Position numbers and translations under genes: made by a program | NCBI GenBank assembly: GCA_038501785.1 | Contig: JBAMJR010000040.1 | Coordinates: 529,501-593,500 of the forward strand | Direction: 5' to 3' | Length of the DNA: 64,000 nucleotides | DNA from: Myoxocephalus aenaeus | Lineage: Eukaryota; Chordata; Actinopteri; Perciformes; Cottidae | Part shown: one piece after another, positions 51,540-63,169 of the stretch | Layout: every line of letters begins with the position of its first letter | Position numbering within the stretch: the first letter of the stretch is position 1 | Notes under the pieces: generated by a model | The model's input: the letters and a program-made list of their open reading frames with translations, nothing else | Database searches by the model: none | Told to the model about the DNA's origin: nothing

Positions 51540-52020
51540 AATTGTCACTTGATGTCAGCTAAGGTGACGAGTTGTGAGTGAGACCCGGAAGGAGATCTCA
51601 CTTGGTTTGAGCCAGAGGTGACAGGTCCTTCTAGATGTGACCTGTCTATTCCCTGATTTCACCCCAGCCATCCGCCTGGCTGTCCCCTGCATGGACGCCT
51701 CCATTGACCGCTGTCACACAGGAGAACATTACCCTGGGAGGTCAAAGACCCCCAGGTGACCTGGTGAAGCCCCCTCGAAACACTTCGGCAAACAAGCAGT
51801 GTCCAGTCCAGACCTGTTTTTAACTGGCACTCGGCAGGCCAATCTGGAGCTGGCAAACCGGAAACAGAGGGTAAATACACCGTGAAATTTCGAATGAAAC
51901 ACAGGCAGAGCATCCGTCTCAATCAACGAGCCATTCAGCGTGATGCTTCTGTCTGTAGCATTTGCCTTGATGAGCCCGATCCTAGTTTTGTATGGCATGG
52001 ATATGATGCACAAAAATATC

Positions 52021-52023
<3 letters not shown>
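51540..52023. other. Candidate conserved non-coding element between two CA tracts
   Basis: Unique sequence rich in TGACCT/AGGTCA-type words (nuclear-receptor half-sites) and a short inverted pair GACAGGT/ACCTGTC near 51620-51647. No coding content is recognisable. Confidence 0.28.

Positions 52024-52088
<65 letters not shown>
52024..52088. repeat. (CA)n microsatellite
   Basis: About 32 pure CA units. Confidence 0.98.
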
Positions 52089-52090
<2 letters not shown>

Positions 52091-53519
52091 CCTGTGTGAT
52101 CTTATGAGCAGACACAGATTCCTGCACACGCACGGGTGTACAGACCCCACACTGCACAGCATTATGCAGAGCTCCCTTGTATTCACACAGAGATCTAAAA
52201 ATACCCGCGAGGGAGGAAATCCCCACATTCCGCAGCAATAGACCTACACTACAAAGACATCCAAACAATAAGCCTCTCCCGACTCGGAATCGTCCCAGAC
52301 AATATAGGAAGACTGAAGCATCAGAGAGTTGTTTTTCCCGGATAGACTGTTGTGTCTAGGAGTGGAAACCTCTGACCACCGCCGCTGACTCATGGCAACT
52401 GGCCATATGTGAAAGAATGGGCTGCACAATGACATAAACACATATGTGGAAGCCAACCTGCGTCCACAATGGGACGAGCGTATCTACAGACTGGCAAACG
52501 ATGTTAAAAGCATGAAAGTCAGAGGCAATGACGGGTTTCCTGTGACTACAGGTCACACCTGTCATCAAGCTTTAATTCAATAAACAGAAACCAACCCATG
52601 ACAGCGGAGCCAGATATTCAGCAAGGGAAGTCATGAGTGTTCATTTTGTTCCATCAAACAATGGCCATGGTCTTAAGCGTGCCACAAATCTACAATGTCA
52701 CGAAGCAGCATTAATTTAAACATGATGTTGACAAGAAATAATCCCATATGGTTAGAGGGAAATTAAAACAAATAAATTCAGCGAAGTTTGGGACACTTTT
52801 ATGCAATTCCTGGAAAGGGATCAGGTGCGAATTAATGAGTGAAATTGATAAATACACCTATAAACAAGTACTATACCTCTTGTTAACATGTATTGATTTA
52901 ATTATTTATTACTTGAATGAGATGTTGAGGGTCGGGGTGTTCACAAATGTAAAAATATGTTGATTCTTTCGAAAAAATACAATACATATAATGTTAAAGA
53001 AACACTGTTAACATTCACATTTATTAAAGTTTTGTTCTGAAGGAATGCCGTTAACACGTTAACCAACATTTCAGTTTGTAGCAAACATGGTTTATAATAG
53101 CTGAACTACCATTTTGATGAAAATATATGCATTCATACATAATATTAAAGGAACATAACAATTTACAGCCATGGTAAGTATTCTGATATGTGTTTCACGA
53201 AGCCAGTGGACATAACCCAGTTAGCGATTACTTTTCCTTGCAAAATGTAATTGGGAAAACAAATAGATTGTATTATTGTAAGGCAATACTGTAAGAGGCA
53301 AAACCAAGATTGCAGTTTGCATTTTGTCAAAACTTTGTGGAAGTTTTGAAAAGACGGACTTTGCAGAATTTGTTTAAAACAAACGTTGGCTTCTGCTGGA
53401 AAGCACTAAAGGATTATTCCTAGAGAAGAAAAATAATTTTTAATGACCTCAGTGGCTTCTGACAAAGTTACCAAACAATAGAATCATATGAACAGGTTCA
53501 TCAGACTGACTCATCTATA
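52089..53519. other. Non-coding sequence, nothing firm
   Basis: 52090-52620 is balanced unique sequence; 52700-53500 is AT-rich. No gene seen. Confidence 0.28.
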
Positions 53520-53990
53520 CCTTGTGAATCTCTGAGGCGGAGGAGTGTGCCCATGTCAGCAGATCAGATCTCACACTGAGGCCGACTTCATCAGGGCTCA
53601 AGTCACATTCTCGCGAACAGAGATCACTCATTTAAACAATGGGGTTTAATGACTCACAAGACTTTTATTTGCCGACAGCTTGATGGGCGCTGGCATTGTC
53701 AGAGAGAGAAGATGAAGGTAATGATACCAGCTATTAATTTGCAGTTTGCTTTGTTAGGGAAATGTTGCTTCTTGTAGGCGGGTACATGCAATTCCTGCTA
53801 TTTAATACTGATTGTACTCTTCCCACTTGGAGTATGAAACTATGGACTGCATGAAGATCAGATCAGGCGATACCTTCTGCTTGATTGACAGCTTAACAAA
53901 GGCAGTGGGGCAGAGTGATTTGTCAATGGGTAAAAATCAACACAAAGAGCTATTGATTGGCAGGAGAGAAAAGGGCCGAGGACAATGAGT
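53520..53990. other. Strong-looking candidate conserved non-coding element
   Basis: Repeat-free block containing TCTCGCGAACAGAGATCACT, CATTTAAACAATGGGG, TTATTTGCCGACAGCTTGAT and CAGCTATTAATTTGCAG. Rare CpGs, a SOX-like ACAATGG and homeodomain-like TTAATTTG within 250 bp give it the look of an enhancer core. Conservation not tested. Confidence 0.35.
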
Positions 53991-54167
53991 GCGGCTGTGG
54001 GATCTCGCTGAAGTGATCAATACTGGAGTTCTGCATGAGGGAGCCATCCCACTCTGTGTTTATACAGTCAGACACAGAGCAAAGATCAGCTATTGTACAG
54101 CCGCACTGGTGCTGTCAGTCAACGCAGGGCAACACTGCAGGGGGTGGCCGTCATCGCACACAGAAAC

Positions 54168-54172
<5 letters not shown>

Positions 54173-54240
<68 letters not shown>
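54173..54240. repeat. (CA)n microsatellite
   Basis: 34 pure CA units. Confidence 0.98.
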
Positions 54241-54241
<1 letters not shown>

Positions 54242-54989
54242 TAGGCTGATCAGCCTGTTCTCAGTGAGTTAGAGGCACAAGAGTTCTTAGAAACACACAC
54301 CAACATGTGTTCTTTTTATCACATGATTGAAAAATTATCCATCATTTCTTATGTACAACTACGTGGTTGATTCAGTCACAATAGGCAGTATAAATAAAAT
54401 TGCTTTGGATGAACAGAGAACAGTGAATAGATATCAGGGACTATTTCATTGGTGGAGATATGAGGTGAGCAATACAACAGAATGTGGTACCAAGGGAAAC
54501 CAGAACCAGAAATCCTTAATAACAATACTGATTACTGACACTTATTATTATTACACGAAGTTAGGGGTGAGAAACATTATGTTTAATGAAATTGCAGGCA
54601 GAAACAATTACATTTTTCCCACATTAAGATATATAATAGATTACTTTTCAATCCATTTTCATCACTGAATGATTTGCGAAACAGCATTTCTTTCAAATAT
54701 TCTCTACTAACTACATACTCACATGTGGAGTTACAGTAGAGCTGATTTTAAATGTAAAAACTAAGGAGATAGTAGCTGCGTACATGCAAGGAATAGCTGT
54801 AGAGAAGCAACGAGTGCATGTATCAAGAGGAGTGTTCATTTGCTCATTTAAATTATTTATCTTTTATTTTGTTATCTGTTCTATTGATGTTAGTGCTGAT
54901 TCTCAAGTAGAAAGTAGTTCTCATGAACAACCTTTCTTTGACGAGTCAGACACAAATGCGGCATCCCTCTGAAACATTCCAAATAACGC
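54241..54989. other. AT-rich non-coding sequence, nothing recognised
   Basis: Only short open frames of AT-driven composition. Confidence 0.33.
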
Positions 54990-55330
54990 AAGAGACATGA
55001 GGAGTGTCGGTGAGAGACACACGGCCAGACTCTCACGGAGGGAGGGATTCCCTCATGAATGGGCTGCGACTGAGAATAACATGCCAGACAGTGCCCCGTG
55101 TGTGTGTTTGGCCCGTGCTAATCTTATCAAGGCTCCATGTATTCATCATGAGGCCCGGTTACTTCAGCTCTCCGGAGCAGAACATGGAGATGAGTGCAGG
55201 ACGGAAGGCCATCCATCCCGGAGCGATCACCGCCGGCAGACAGAGAGACACACGCAGCGGCTGCAGAGGCCCTGTTTACCTTCTGTCAGGCCATCGCTAA
55301 GCACCACTAAAAAGCTGTTTGTTACATAGA
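54990..55330. other. Candidate conserved non-coding element
   Basis: CpG-retaining unique block in AT-rich surroundings with GTGCTAATCTTATCAAGGC and TGTATTCATCATGAGGC. Two overlapping plus-strand open frames (110 and 98 codons) share no recognisable domain. Confidence 0.33.
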
Positions 55331-56151
<821 letters not shown>

Positions 56152-57358
56152 TACCCAGCTGCATTCTCAGCTCTCTTTGCCCATTCTCTGGGCGCATTTG
56201 TTTGGAGTGAGGCCATCCACTTATTGACACTTGTCTCCCTTGCCTGCATGACAATCAAGGCTATAAAACCACGAGTGGAGCACACACCGTTCAACAGTTA
56301 CCATAAGAATAACACGAGCAAAGAGGATGAGTGTTTACCTTCCCAGGGCATGAAAAGAGACGGAGAGGGAAGAAGAAAGAAAAAGAAAAGAAAAAGACAA
56401 GGGCTCATCTCATAACTCCCTACCACACGCAGTGCAAACACACGATGACACACATGCTCTCATCGCCTACGCTACATTTTCAGTGCCAGCTTGGCATTTT
56501 GCATCAAAAGCCATGTGTGGAAGACTTCATGACAAAGAAAGGAAGAAAAAAAAAAGCTGATCTACTGACATGGAAGGAAGGAAGATCCCTACATGTTATA
56601 ATAGTGATGGCAACTTTTCCAATCCTGGTCACCTTTGCTTCAAGGATTTTCCCCAATGTCCACAGACAGAGACTCAAACAAAGGATAGCCCATATGAGAT
56701 GGGACCAGACACCAGGACATCCTGTTTAGGGAACAATGGCCCCGTCTCTACTGTGCTAAAGTGATAATGCTCCAGCAACAGTGCTGCTGTCACCACCAAG
56801 CTCAGCCAGGGCCCAGAGAGGAGCACAGGTCTCAGCACCGTGGGATCACCGGTTAGGAAATACAACGTTTCAACACCTCCCAAAGTAGAATATCCTTCTG
56901 TCAAATATGCCTGTATTTAATTTGCTGAATACAAGACAGGGACTCTGTGATCTTCCGGTAATAATCGTTTCAAAATTGTGTGGAATGCTTACTTTGCATC
57001 TTTTGTAGCATAAAGAGAGAGTGAGTGAAAGAAATAGAGACAAAGTGCTATTAAGCACAAACTGTTTCTATTGGTTGCCAGCATGGTTTCATACAGGTTT
57101 TGTATCTCAGTCGCCTGTATTTGAAAGTTGTGAGTAGTAGATTGTTGTGAGTGAAAAATGTAAAAGGCTAACTCTCAGCAACAAGAATATGTGTAAATAA
57201 ATATAGGTTATATGTTTATGAGTGATGTCAAAAGCCTGAGTTCCATTGTAATTGTTTTGAATCCAAGGTGACTACAGCTTCTGCTTTCCAAGCCAACTGA
57301 GTCGAGTGTTTGAAACGGGAAAACTGAGGTTGTTAGTAGAGTATTACAAATGGAATAC

Positions 57359-57361
<3 letters not shown>
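56152..57361. other. Non-coding sequence, nothing firm
   Basis: 56160-56320 is unique with a TATAAAA at about 56261-56267. A/G-rich runs near 56354-56398. A 132-codon open frame at 56331-56729 is unrecognised. Confidence 0.28.
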
Positions 57362-57427
<66 letters not shown>

Positions 57428-57480
57428 GGAGCGGAAGGAAAGGAAGCAGAGGAAGAAGAGGAAGGAGAGGAAGAGGATGA
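57362..57480. repeat. (AC)n microsatellite followed by a polypurine tract
   Basis: Pure AC 57362-57424, then 57425-57480 is almost entirely A/G. CA tracts can adopt Z-DNA and purine tracts triplex structure; that is general knowledge, not shown here. Confidence 0.95.
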
Positions 57481-57687
57481 AATATACTCACACAAAAACA
57501 ACAGGCGGTGGCATCTTGAAGAGACACACTTGAGTCAGATCACTGCGCATGATGTTTTCAAGTGTCAAATTGGGGACACGTCTGGGCATGTGGTGAGACA
57601 CAGGGTGAGTCACACGCAGGCACCCTCACAACACACGCTCACACGCTTGAGTGCAGTCCTGGGGGGTTTCACTAGGTGGTGATATTG

Positions 57688-57849
57688 AGTTATCTAAGGG
57701 TGACCAGATGTCCTCTTTTCGAGACCTAAAAAAAGCGTCCGGCAGGGATTCCAAAAACGTCCGGGATTTTGCTACGTGCGGGAAAATAGTTATACCCTTA
57801 CAAGTGTCCTCTTTTTCACAAACTCAAATCTGGTCACCCTAGTTATCTA
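57688..57849. mobile_element. 144-bp MITE with 13-bp terminal inverted repeats and 9-bp target duplication
   Basis: The element spans 57697-57840. It opens AGGGTGACCAGAT and closes with the exact reverse complement ATCTGGTCACCCT. Both sides carry AGTTATCTA (57688-57696 and 57841-57849). A 9-bp duplication is usual for Mutator-like elements; the superfamily is an inference. TGTCCTCTTTT occurs twice inside as a direct repeat. Non-coding. Confidence 0.88.
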
Positions 57850-58479
57850 TTTCGATCAATTTAAACATTAAGGGAAATTGACACATTGATCGCCGATCAA
57901 TAATCATATTCGCCACAACAATGAACATTATACTCCATTATTCATCATGTGATTCATCATTTCGATTGTTTCAAATACGTTTGCTTGTGTCACAATGTGG
58001 ACTTTAACGCTGCATCCTGTATGTTGATGACACTAATGTGTTTATTGGATGTATGTCATATCCTGTATAACTTAAAACATTAACATGTATTATAGTGTAA
58101 AGTAATACCAGCCTATTAATCACCTTCAACAGTAAGAACAATATTTTATTTATCATAACAATAAGTCCAGTCAAGTCTATTATATTTCTATATCCCATAA
58201 TCACAAATCACAAAGTAAGTTTTCTTACGGTAATCAGTGTTATCTCTGATATTCGTGGGAAAATGGGAAACTGTCTTAACGGTCTCTTTTCTCAAGATCC
58301 ATAATCTTATAACATCTCTTCGTTGTTTCATTTTTACATTCCATTAGGACCCCCTTATTTAAGTATTTACCTCTGAGACTCGTGCTGCTGAACTCTGACC
58401 CAGAGCTAAAATAGAGCAACAGATGCAGGGGAAAGACAGGGATGACCCCCTCAATAGATACATAAATAAAATGTGTCCG
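57850..58479. other. AT-rich non-coding sequence with a tandem GTGGGAA-type site
   Basis: 58254-58269 reads CGTGGGAAAATGGGAA, an exact RBPJ consensus followed by a weaker copy. Otherwise nothing is recognised. Confidence 0.3.
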
Positions 58480-59330
58480 CATTCAAAGACACAGCTCCTT
58501 CAAGGCCCCCGAGGAGTCTGCAGGCTGACCTCTAGCCCTGTCAAGAGGACCCTTTACTTTCTCTTGTGGAATCTGCACCAGTTGCAAAGGCTGTCAGCCA
58601 CAAGCCTCATGTCTTGAAACAGGAGAAGCGGCTGAAAAGCCAAACCTGGCCTCAGAAATACGTTCTGTGGACAAGCAGAGAGGATCAACGGAGCCCACGC
58701 GGCACCCTGTGAAATTTGATCAGGCTTGACGCGTCCCATTGGGTCTGAGCCTCACCTCCTCCGTCTGCACACACCCAACACCTCACACCCAGTCCCGGGG
58801 ATAAGTGGTCCCTTGCTATAAATACCGAGACAGGACTGAAGCTTGCATGGAGGGAGCCAAAAAAGAGTGAGTGGTGGGAGGAGGAAAGCGTGTGTGGCTA
58901 AAACATAAAAAAGGGAACACCTGATAATAAAGTGGCAAGGAGTCAAATGGGAAATGACACTAAAAATGTGCTGACTTAATCTCCAGTCTCCAACGCCCTT
59001 CAAAAGAAACACCTGCACAGAAGTCACTGTTGAATCACACACTTCAGGGAAGCATTTGGACTAGTTTCAACACCTTTTAATCAGGCCTCACTCCTCTCAA
59101 ATCTGTCTGTCTGTCTCCTCCTGTGCCTCTCCCTATCACTCCCTCTGATTCTCAGAAAACAGGTGCAAGGAGGAGTGTCCATGTGCACACACCGGCTGAC
59201 ACATAAAAACACTTAATGCTTGATGCATGCTCCAGCCCCGCCTTTCCCCTGAGCAAAACCTGCGGCCAAAGCATGCAGAACATGTCCTTATGTCCTCGTA
59301 GCTGCAGCGTCTTCACATTGAGGAGCAAAT
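58480..59330. other. Candidate conserved non-coding elements
   Basis: Long repeat-free block with CpGs and words such as GTGAAATTTGATCAGGCTTG and GATAAGTGGTCCCTTGC. A CTATAAATAC lies at 58817-58826. No coding content is recognisable on either strand. Confidence 0.3.
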
Positions 59331-59989
59331 ATAGCCGGGCATCCGTGTGAAAGTGAGAGCAGTGGAGCTCTCAAACAATCCTCGGGGCAACAGGGTATTT
59401 CCTATATTCATATTCAGAGTAGAAGACAACTGTTCGCAGCAAAAAAGGCTCTTTGTGATCTGCTGCTTGAGAGATATTGAGAATAATCCTAAATGAATGT
59501 AGCATGTAGTGTCTCCTGACAAAGGTAATCTGCAAAATGGGGAGTTTTTTAAGTTTTCAACCAGTGAGAAGGAATTAGCTGGGAAAATTACTTGATTATA
59601 TCTTTGGTTGTAATGGCACATGGTTGCCTAGCATGTTTAAAGCTTATGGCTTCCTTAAGAACCGCTGTTTTATAAGGCTGATCCAGAAAACACATCTCTA
59701 TTGACAACTATAACTTCCAAGTTTCTACTTTTTTTATGAATTAAGTGAAATACTTCTAAAAAATGCAATACCTTTCTCAAATAATATGAATTGACATGGC
59801 ACAATTAGAAAGAGAGACAAGTTTTGCTAACTCTTACAATACTTCCTTTTTTAATTCAGATTGAAACAGTTTGTCAATATATATATATGTATTTATCTGT
59901 TCACATTTATTAATTTGAGGAGCTTAGTTGATGTCCTGCATGGTGTTTAATTAAAGTAAGGAGACGAGAGACATGTGCCTCCCCTTATG
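59331..59989. other. AT-rich non-coding sequence, nothing recognised
   Basis: Includes a short (AT)5-type run near 59879-59888. Confidence 0.33.
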
Positions 59990-60300
59990 TGCTGCAGTCC
60001 TGCATGAAAGATGCAACACTCGTTGTAACTAGAAGCATTAAGTGCTGGCTAAACAAGGCCGAACGCAACAATAGAAATTGGGAATTTGGAGGGAGAACCG
60101 ATGATAAGAGTTTGGCGGCAACGTTGTGCGCGCGTTCCTCCATTCAGTCGCTAATGAGAATGATAATTTGTGGCTCCTCTGACGACCCCTACCCTCTTCA
60201 ATAGCAGCTTCTCCCAGGGGACGTAATGGCGCAGATCCCCGAGGGACATGCAGTCCTCTATAGGAATCCTTTTCATCGGCGAAGACGGATTCCCGCCTGT
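59990..60300. other. Strong-looking candidate conserved non-coding element near her9
   Basis: Unique, CpG-rich relative to its flanks, with GAACGCAACAATAGAAATTG (SOX-like), GGCGGCAACGTTGTGCGCGC and CGCTAATGAGAATGATAATT (homeodomain-like). It lies about 3 kb downstream of the her9 stop codon. Function as a her9 enhancer is inferred from position and composition only. Confidence 0.37.
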
Positions 60301-60390
60301 TTCTATATATGCTTGATAATACGAATTTCCTATATATATAGTCCTATATATTGTTGGCCCGTTGGAGCAGACCAACAATGGAGAATTGAG

Positions 60391-60422
60391 GATCCAACCA
60401 GCCTATCCTGGCTGGTTGGATC
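60391..60422. repeat. Perfect 13-bp inverted repeat hairpin
   Basis: GATCCAACCAGCC at 60391-60403 and its exact reverse complement at 60410-60422 surround TATCCT. The flanks contain several CTATA/TATAT words. Confidence 0.93.
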
Positions 60423-60591
60423 TAAATGACTATGACTCTATAACTCTATAGGTCTAAATGAATAGCAGCTCACATTTGCACAATGTCATGATACTTCAGC
60501 CTAAATACATGTTCTGCTGTGTCATTATGTGTAATCATTATTATCATGATTATTATTTCCAATGCGTTGTGTTGTTACATTTATCTTAGAG

Positions 60592-60594
<3 letters not shown>

Positions 60595-60664
<70 letters not shown>
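60595..60664. repeat. (CT)35 microsatellite
   Basis: Pure CT dinucleotides (GA on the other strand), a GAGA-type tract. Confidence 0.98.
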
Positions 60665-60667
<3 letters not shown>

Positions 60668-60799
60668 TCCACCTGTTTCTTTATAACTTTTGTTAAATGT
60701 CTTGTCTTATAGTATACTGTTTTTGCTTGCTAATTCGGTGCAAACAGTATATGAATATGTGCTTTATTAATCTTCCTTTTTATTGCAACACCAGAGCAG

Positions 60800-61340
60800 A
60801 AACCGCAGTTTTAACCTGGCTTGTTAACAGCGTGCAACATGTTGGGTCCAGTCACCTTCCAACGATGCCTCGTATTTACGCCGGCCCAGGCTCGCTTCTT
60901 GGCGGCCACGCGTGTGTGTGTTCGCCTCCTCACCCTCACCTCCGCAGAGCGGCTGCACGACCCGGCCTGCCAGCGGGGATTTACTGACTGGCGCTGTGCC
61001 CGGCCGCAGGCGGACTAGTTCGCTCGGTTCTCACGACCTCAGCTCCACAAAGGCATCTCTGAGCTATTAACTCAGACACGAAGGCAGTAGAAGCGACCGC
61101 AGAACCCACACACGCTGCCAACTAGTGTTTCAGTATGCCTCCTCGCAGGAGGAAGCTGCTTGAGCATCACTGGCGGTGGTTTCAGTGCGCCGTTTACAGA
61201 CGGTGTCATCTGCAGGGCACTGGCACTCAGCGGGGAAGTAAGAACGCAACTCATAACAAACCAGTCCAACTGTTAGAGGAAGATGGATATCAGGAGTCGG
61301 GCCAGTTATCAGTGCCAAAACCACAATCAGGCCGAGGTGC
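60800..61340. other. CpG-rich non-coding block
   Basis: 60870-61030 is dense in CpG (for example GGCGGCCACGCG, CCCGGCCGCAGGCGG) in a genome region otherwise poor in it. 96- and 85-codon open frames here are unrecognised. It could be a CpG island of an unannotated transcript or an element of her9. Confidence 0.33.
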
Positions 61341-61599
61341 GAGAAAAGCGTATTTATTTTTAATTAGTCAACAACTTCTTACTTTTTTTTAGGAGAGTGC
61401 CAATCACTTGGCTTATATGTGCGTATTTATATAAGTAACTTGTTCCAAACTCTTTCTTTAATCATGTGATCTTTATCCCAAATGCATGTTTTCTGGCGGG
61501 GCATAGTTGTCAATATGGTTTCTGCATAACTTAACATATTTTGAAATGAAGGAAGCATAATGTTTATCTTGTGTTTGCCGGTGGTGGTCAGGGCGAAGA

Positions 61600-62000
61600 A
61601 ACACTTTTAAACCGACTCCATTGTGCCAGCAATGCGCACCCACGGCGCGCCGGTGGAGTATTAAATGTTATGGGGTTTTGAGCGGCGGTCAACAGGCTGT
61701 AACCTAATCCCGAGTAAAGGGGCCCGCTGGCAGCATGTGGCTGACACGCGGCTAGCGCCACGCCGCCCGGCCCAGAGACACGGCCCTCAGTTCCGGACCC
61801 CACTCACCGGAGAAAGATAAGTTTACACCCAGGGACAAACAGAGACATGGGAGGGGGCGGGTTGAAAGGGAGACTTTTAATACACTGGGAGGGAGAAAAA
61901 ACTGCTTGAAGCTGAGAGGAAAAAGCACCTGGCCATATGTGGCAACGGTCTGTATATAAATATAAAGCCAATTCACATGCTCTTGTCAGTGCTCTTGCAG
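61600..62000. other. CpG-rich block with a TATA-like sequence
   Basis: 61630-61830 is CpG-dense and includes GGCGCGCC at 61644-61651. At 61950-61966 GTATATAAATATAAAG resembles a TATA box for plus-strand transcription. No transcript can be shown. Confidence 0.3.
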
Positions 62001-62714
62001 TTTGCGTGAAAGAGAAAGAAAGCGAGTGATTTCAAGAGGAAGTCAGAATCGCTGAAAATATTCTTCAACCTGCAACCTGCGTTTCTTTATCTTCCCCGAC
62101 CTCCTCAAGTTTCCCCGCCATCAAAACAAAGTCGAACCAAGTTCCCTCGTTTTCTCCTTTATTGAGGTGTAGGCCCACTGGGAGTGGAATTGAACAATTG
62201 ATACACAAAAGGAAGCGAGGATCCTTCCATATTCTCCTTTCACTGAGGCAATCTGTTAGTGACATTAACCCCTGAGCACATTTCCCAGGCTCATGAATAG
62301 GGTTTAAGACTTCTTAAAGCTCCCGCTGCATACAGGATGAGACCCCTTTCACACTTTTAATTACCTTTATAGCAATAGAAAAATACACCCCCATTGTCCG
62401 CTGGACCATTCTCCAGCGGGCCAGATGTAAAGAGCTCCCGCCAAACTGGTGACAAGGTGGCAATTTAAAACTTGTAGATTAATCGATATAGGAGTTCATA
62501 TTGGGAAAATAATCGATAGATTGCATCTTCGATTTGGGCTTAGCTATCACCACTGTGAGTCTGTTTAAATGGTATATGCCCGCACTTCACCTGCGCCTTT
62601 TACGCATGAAATGTGCCTTTTACGCATGGCTTCAAAAACTACTGAATGACCCATAATACTCTTAAATAGTATAACAAAGCAATATGATGATAGAAACAGG
62701 CTGTAGACAATACA
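62001..62714. other. Non-coding sequence downstream of her9 with a 14-bp direct repeat
   Basis: GCCTTTTACGCATG occurs at 62595-62608 and again at 62615-62628. Near 62399-62419 a 7-bp inverted pair CCGCTGG/CCAGCGG is present. Nothing else is recognised. Confidence 0.4.
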
Positions 62715-63169
62715 TTAATTTCTGAAAAGTATTTATTTAAACAATGGGCCATCACCCAACTTCAGTTTTTCTTTTCAACACAAAACAACAAAGAATATAA
62801 AACACAGCTTTGGTATAACAATCAACAACAAATCTGTACAAAACTAAAATCTTTTCATAAAAAGTACTTCATAACAAAAAAAATCCTATAAATCTTCCAC
62901 AAGTACAGCATATTTATCACCGACATCCAAATGTTGGAATCAGATAACAAATTATAATTAAAAAATAAACGTGTGCCAAGTAAGGCAAACCTTGTTCCAT
63001 AAAACGAAACAATGAGAACTACTGGGGGGCATTAAGTGGTTAGAGTTACCGTCCCGTAGCGAAAAAGTCACAGGTTCAAACCCTGCAACAGTTGTCTGTG
63101 CAGTCAGTTAAATGTCTAAACTGGAAAAGTAATGCAAACTGGTTTGACATGAGTCTCTTGTCCCTTGCG
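62715..63169 (-). other. her9: her9 3'UTR with polyadenylation signal
   Basis: Extends left from the stop at 63170. The first minus-strand AATAAA is at 62732-62737 (reads AATAAATACTTTTCAG), so the UTR is about 450 nt, AU-rich in its distal half. It includes an inverted tRNA-like fragment at 63024-63090. Confidence 0.65.
63024..63090 (+). mobile_element. tRNA-like SINE fragment in the her9 3'UTR
   Basis: GGGGGCATTAAGTGGTTAGAG resembles a polymerase III A box, and AGGTTCAAACCC at 63072-63083 a B box (consensus GGTTCRANYCC); CAGG and CCTG flank the B box as a 4-bp T-arm stem. The whole is tRNA-sized, but the anticodon arm is not convincing, so a tRNA-derived SINE head is more likely than a functional tRNA. 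It is antisense to her9. Confidence 0.55.

Noticed and set aside
63024..63090. Functional tRNA gene
   Set aside because: A and B boxes and a T-arm stem are present but no convincing acceptor or anticodon arm, so a SINE head fits better.
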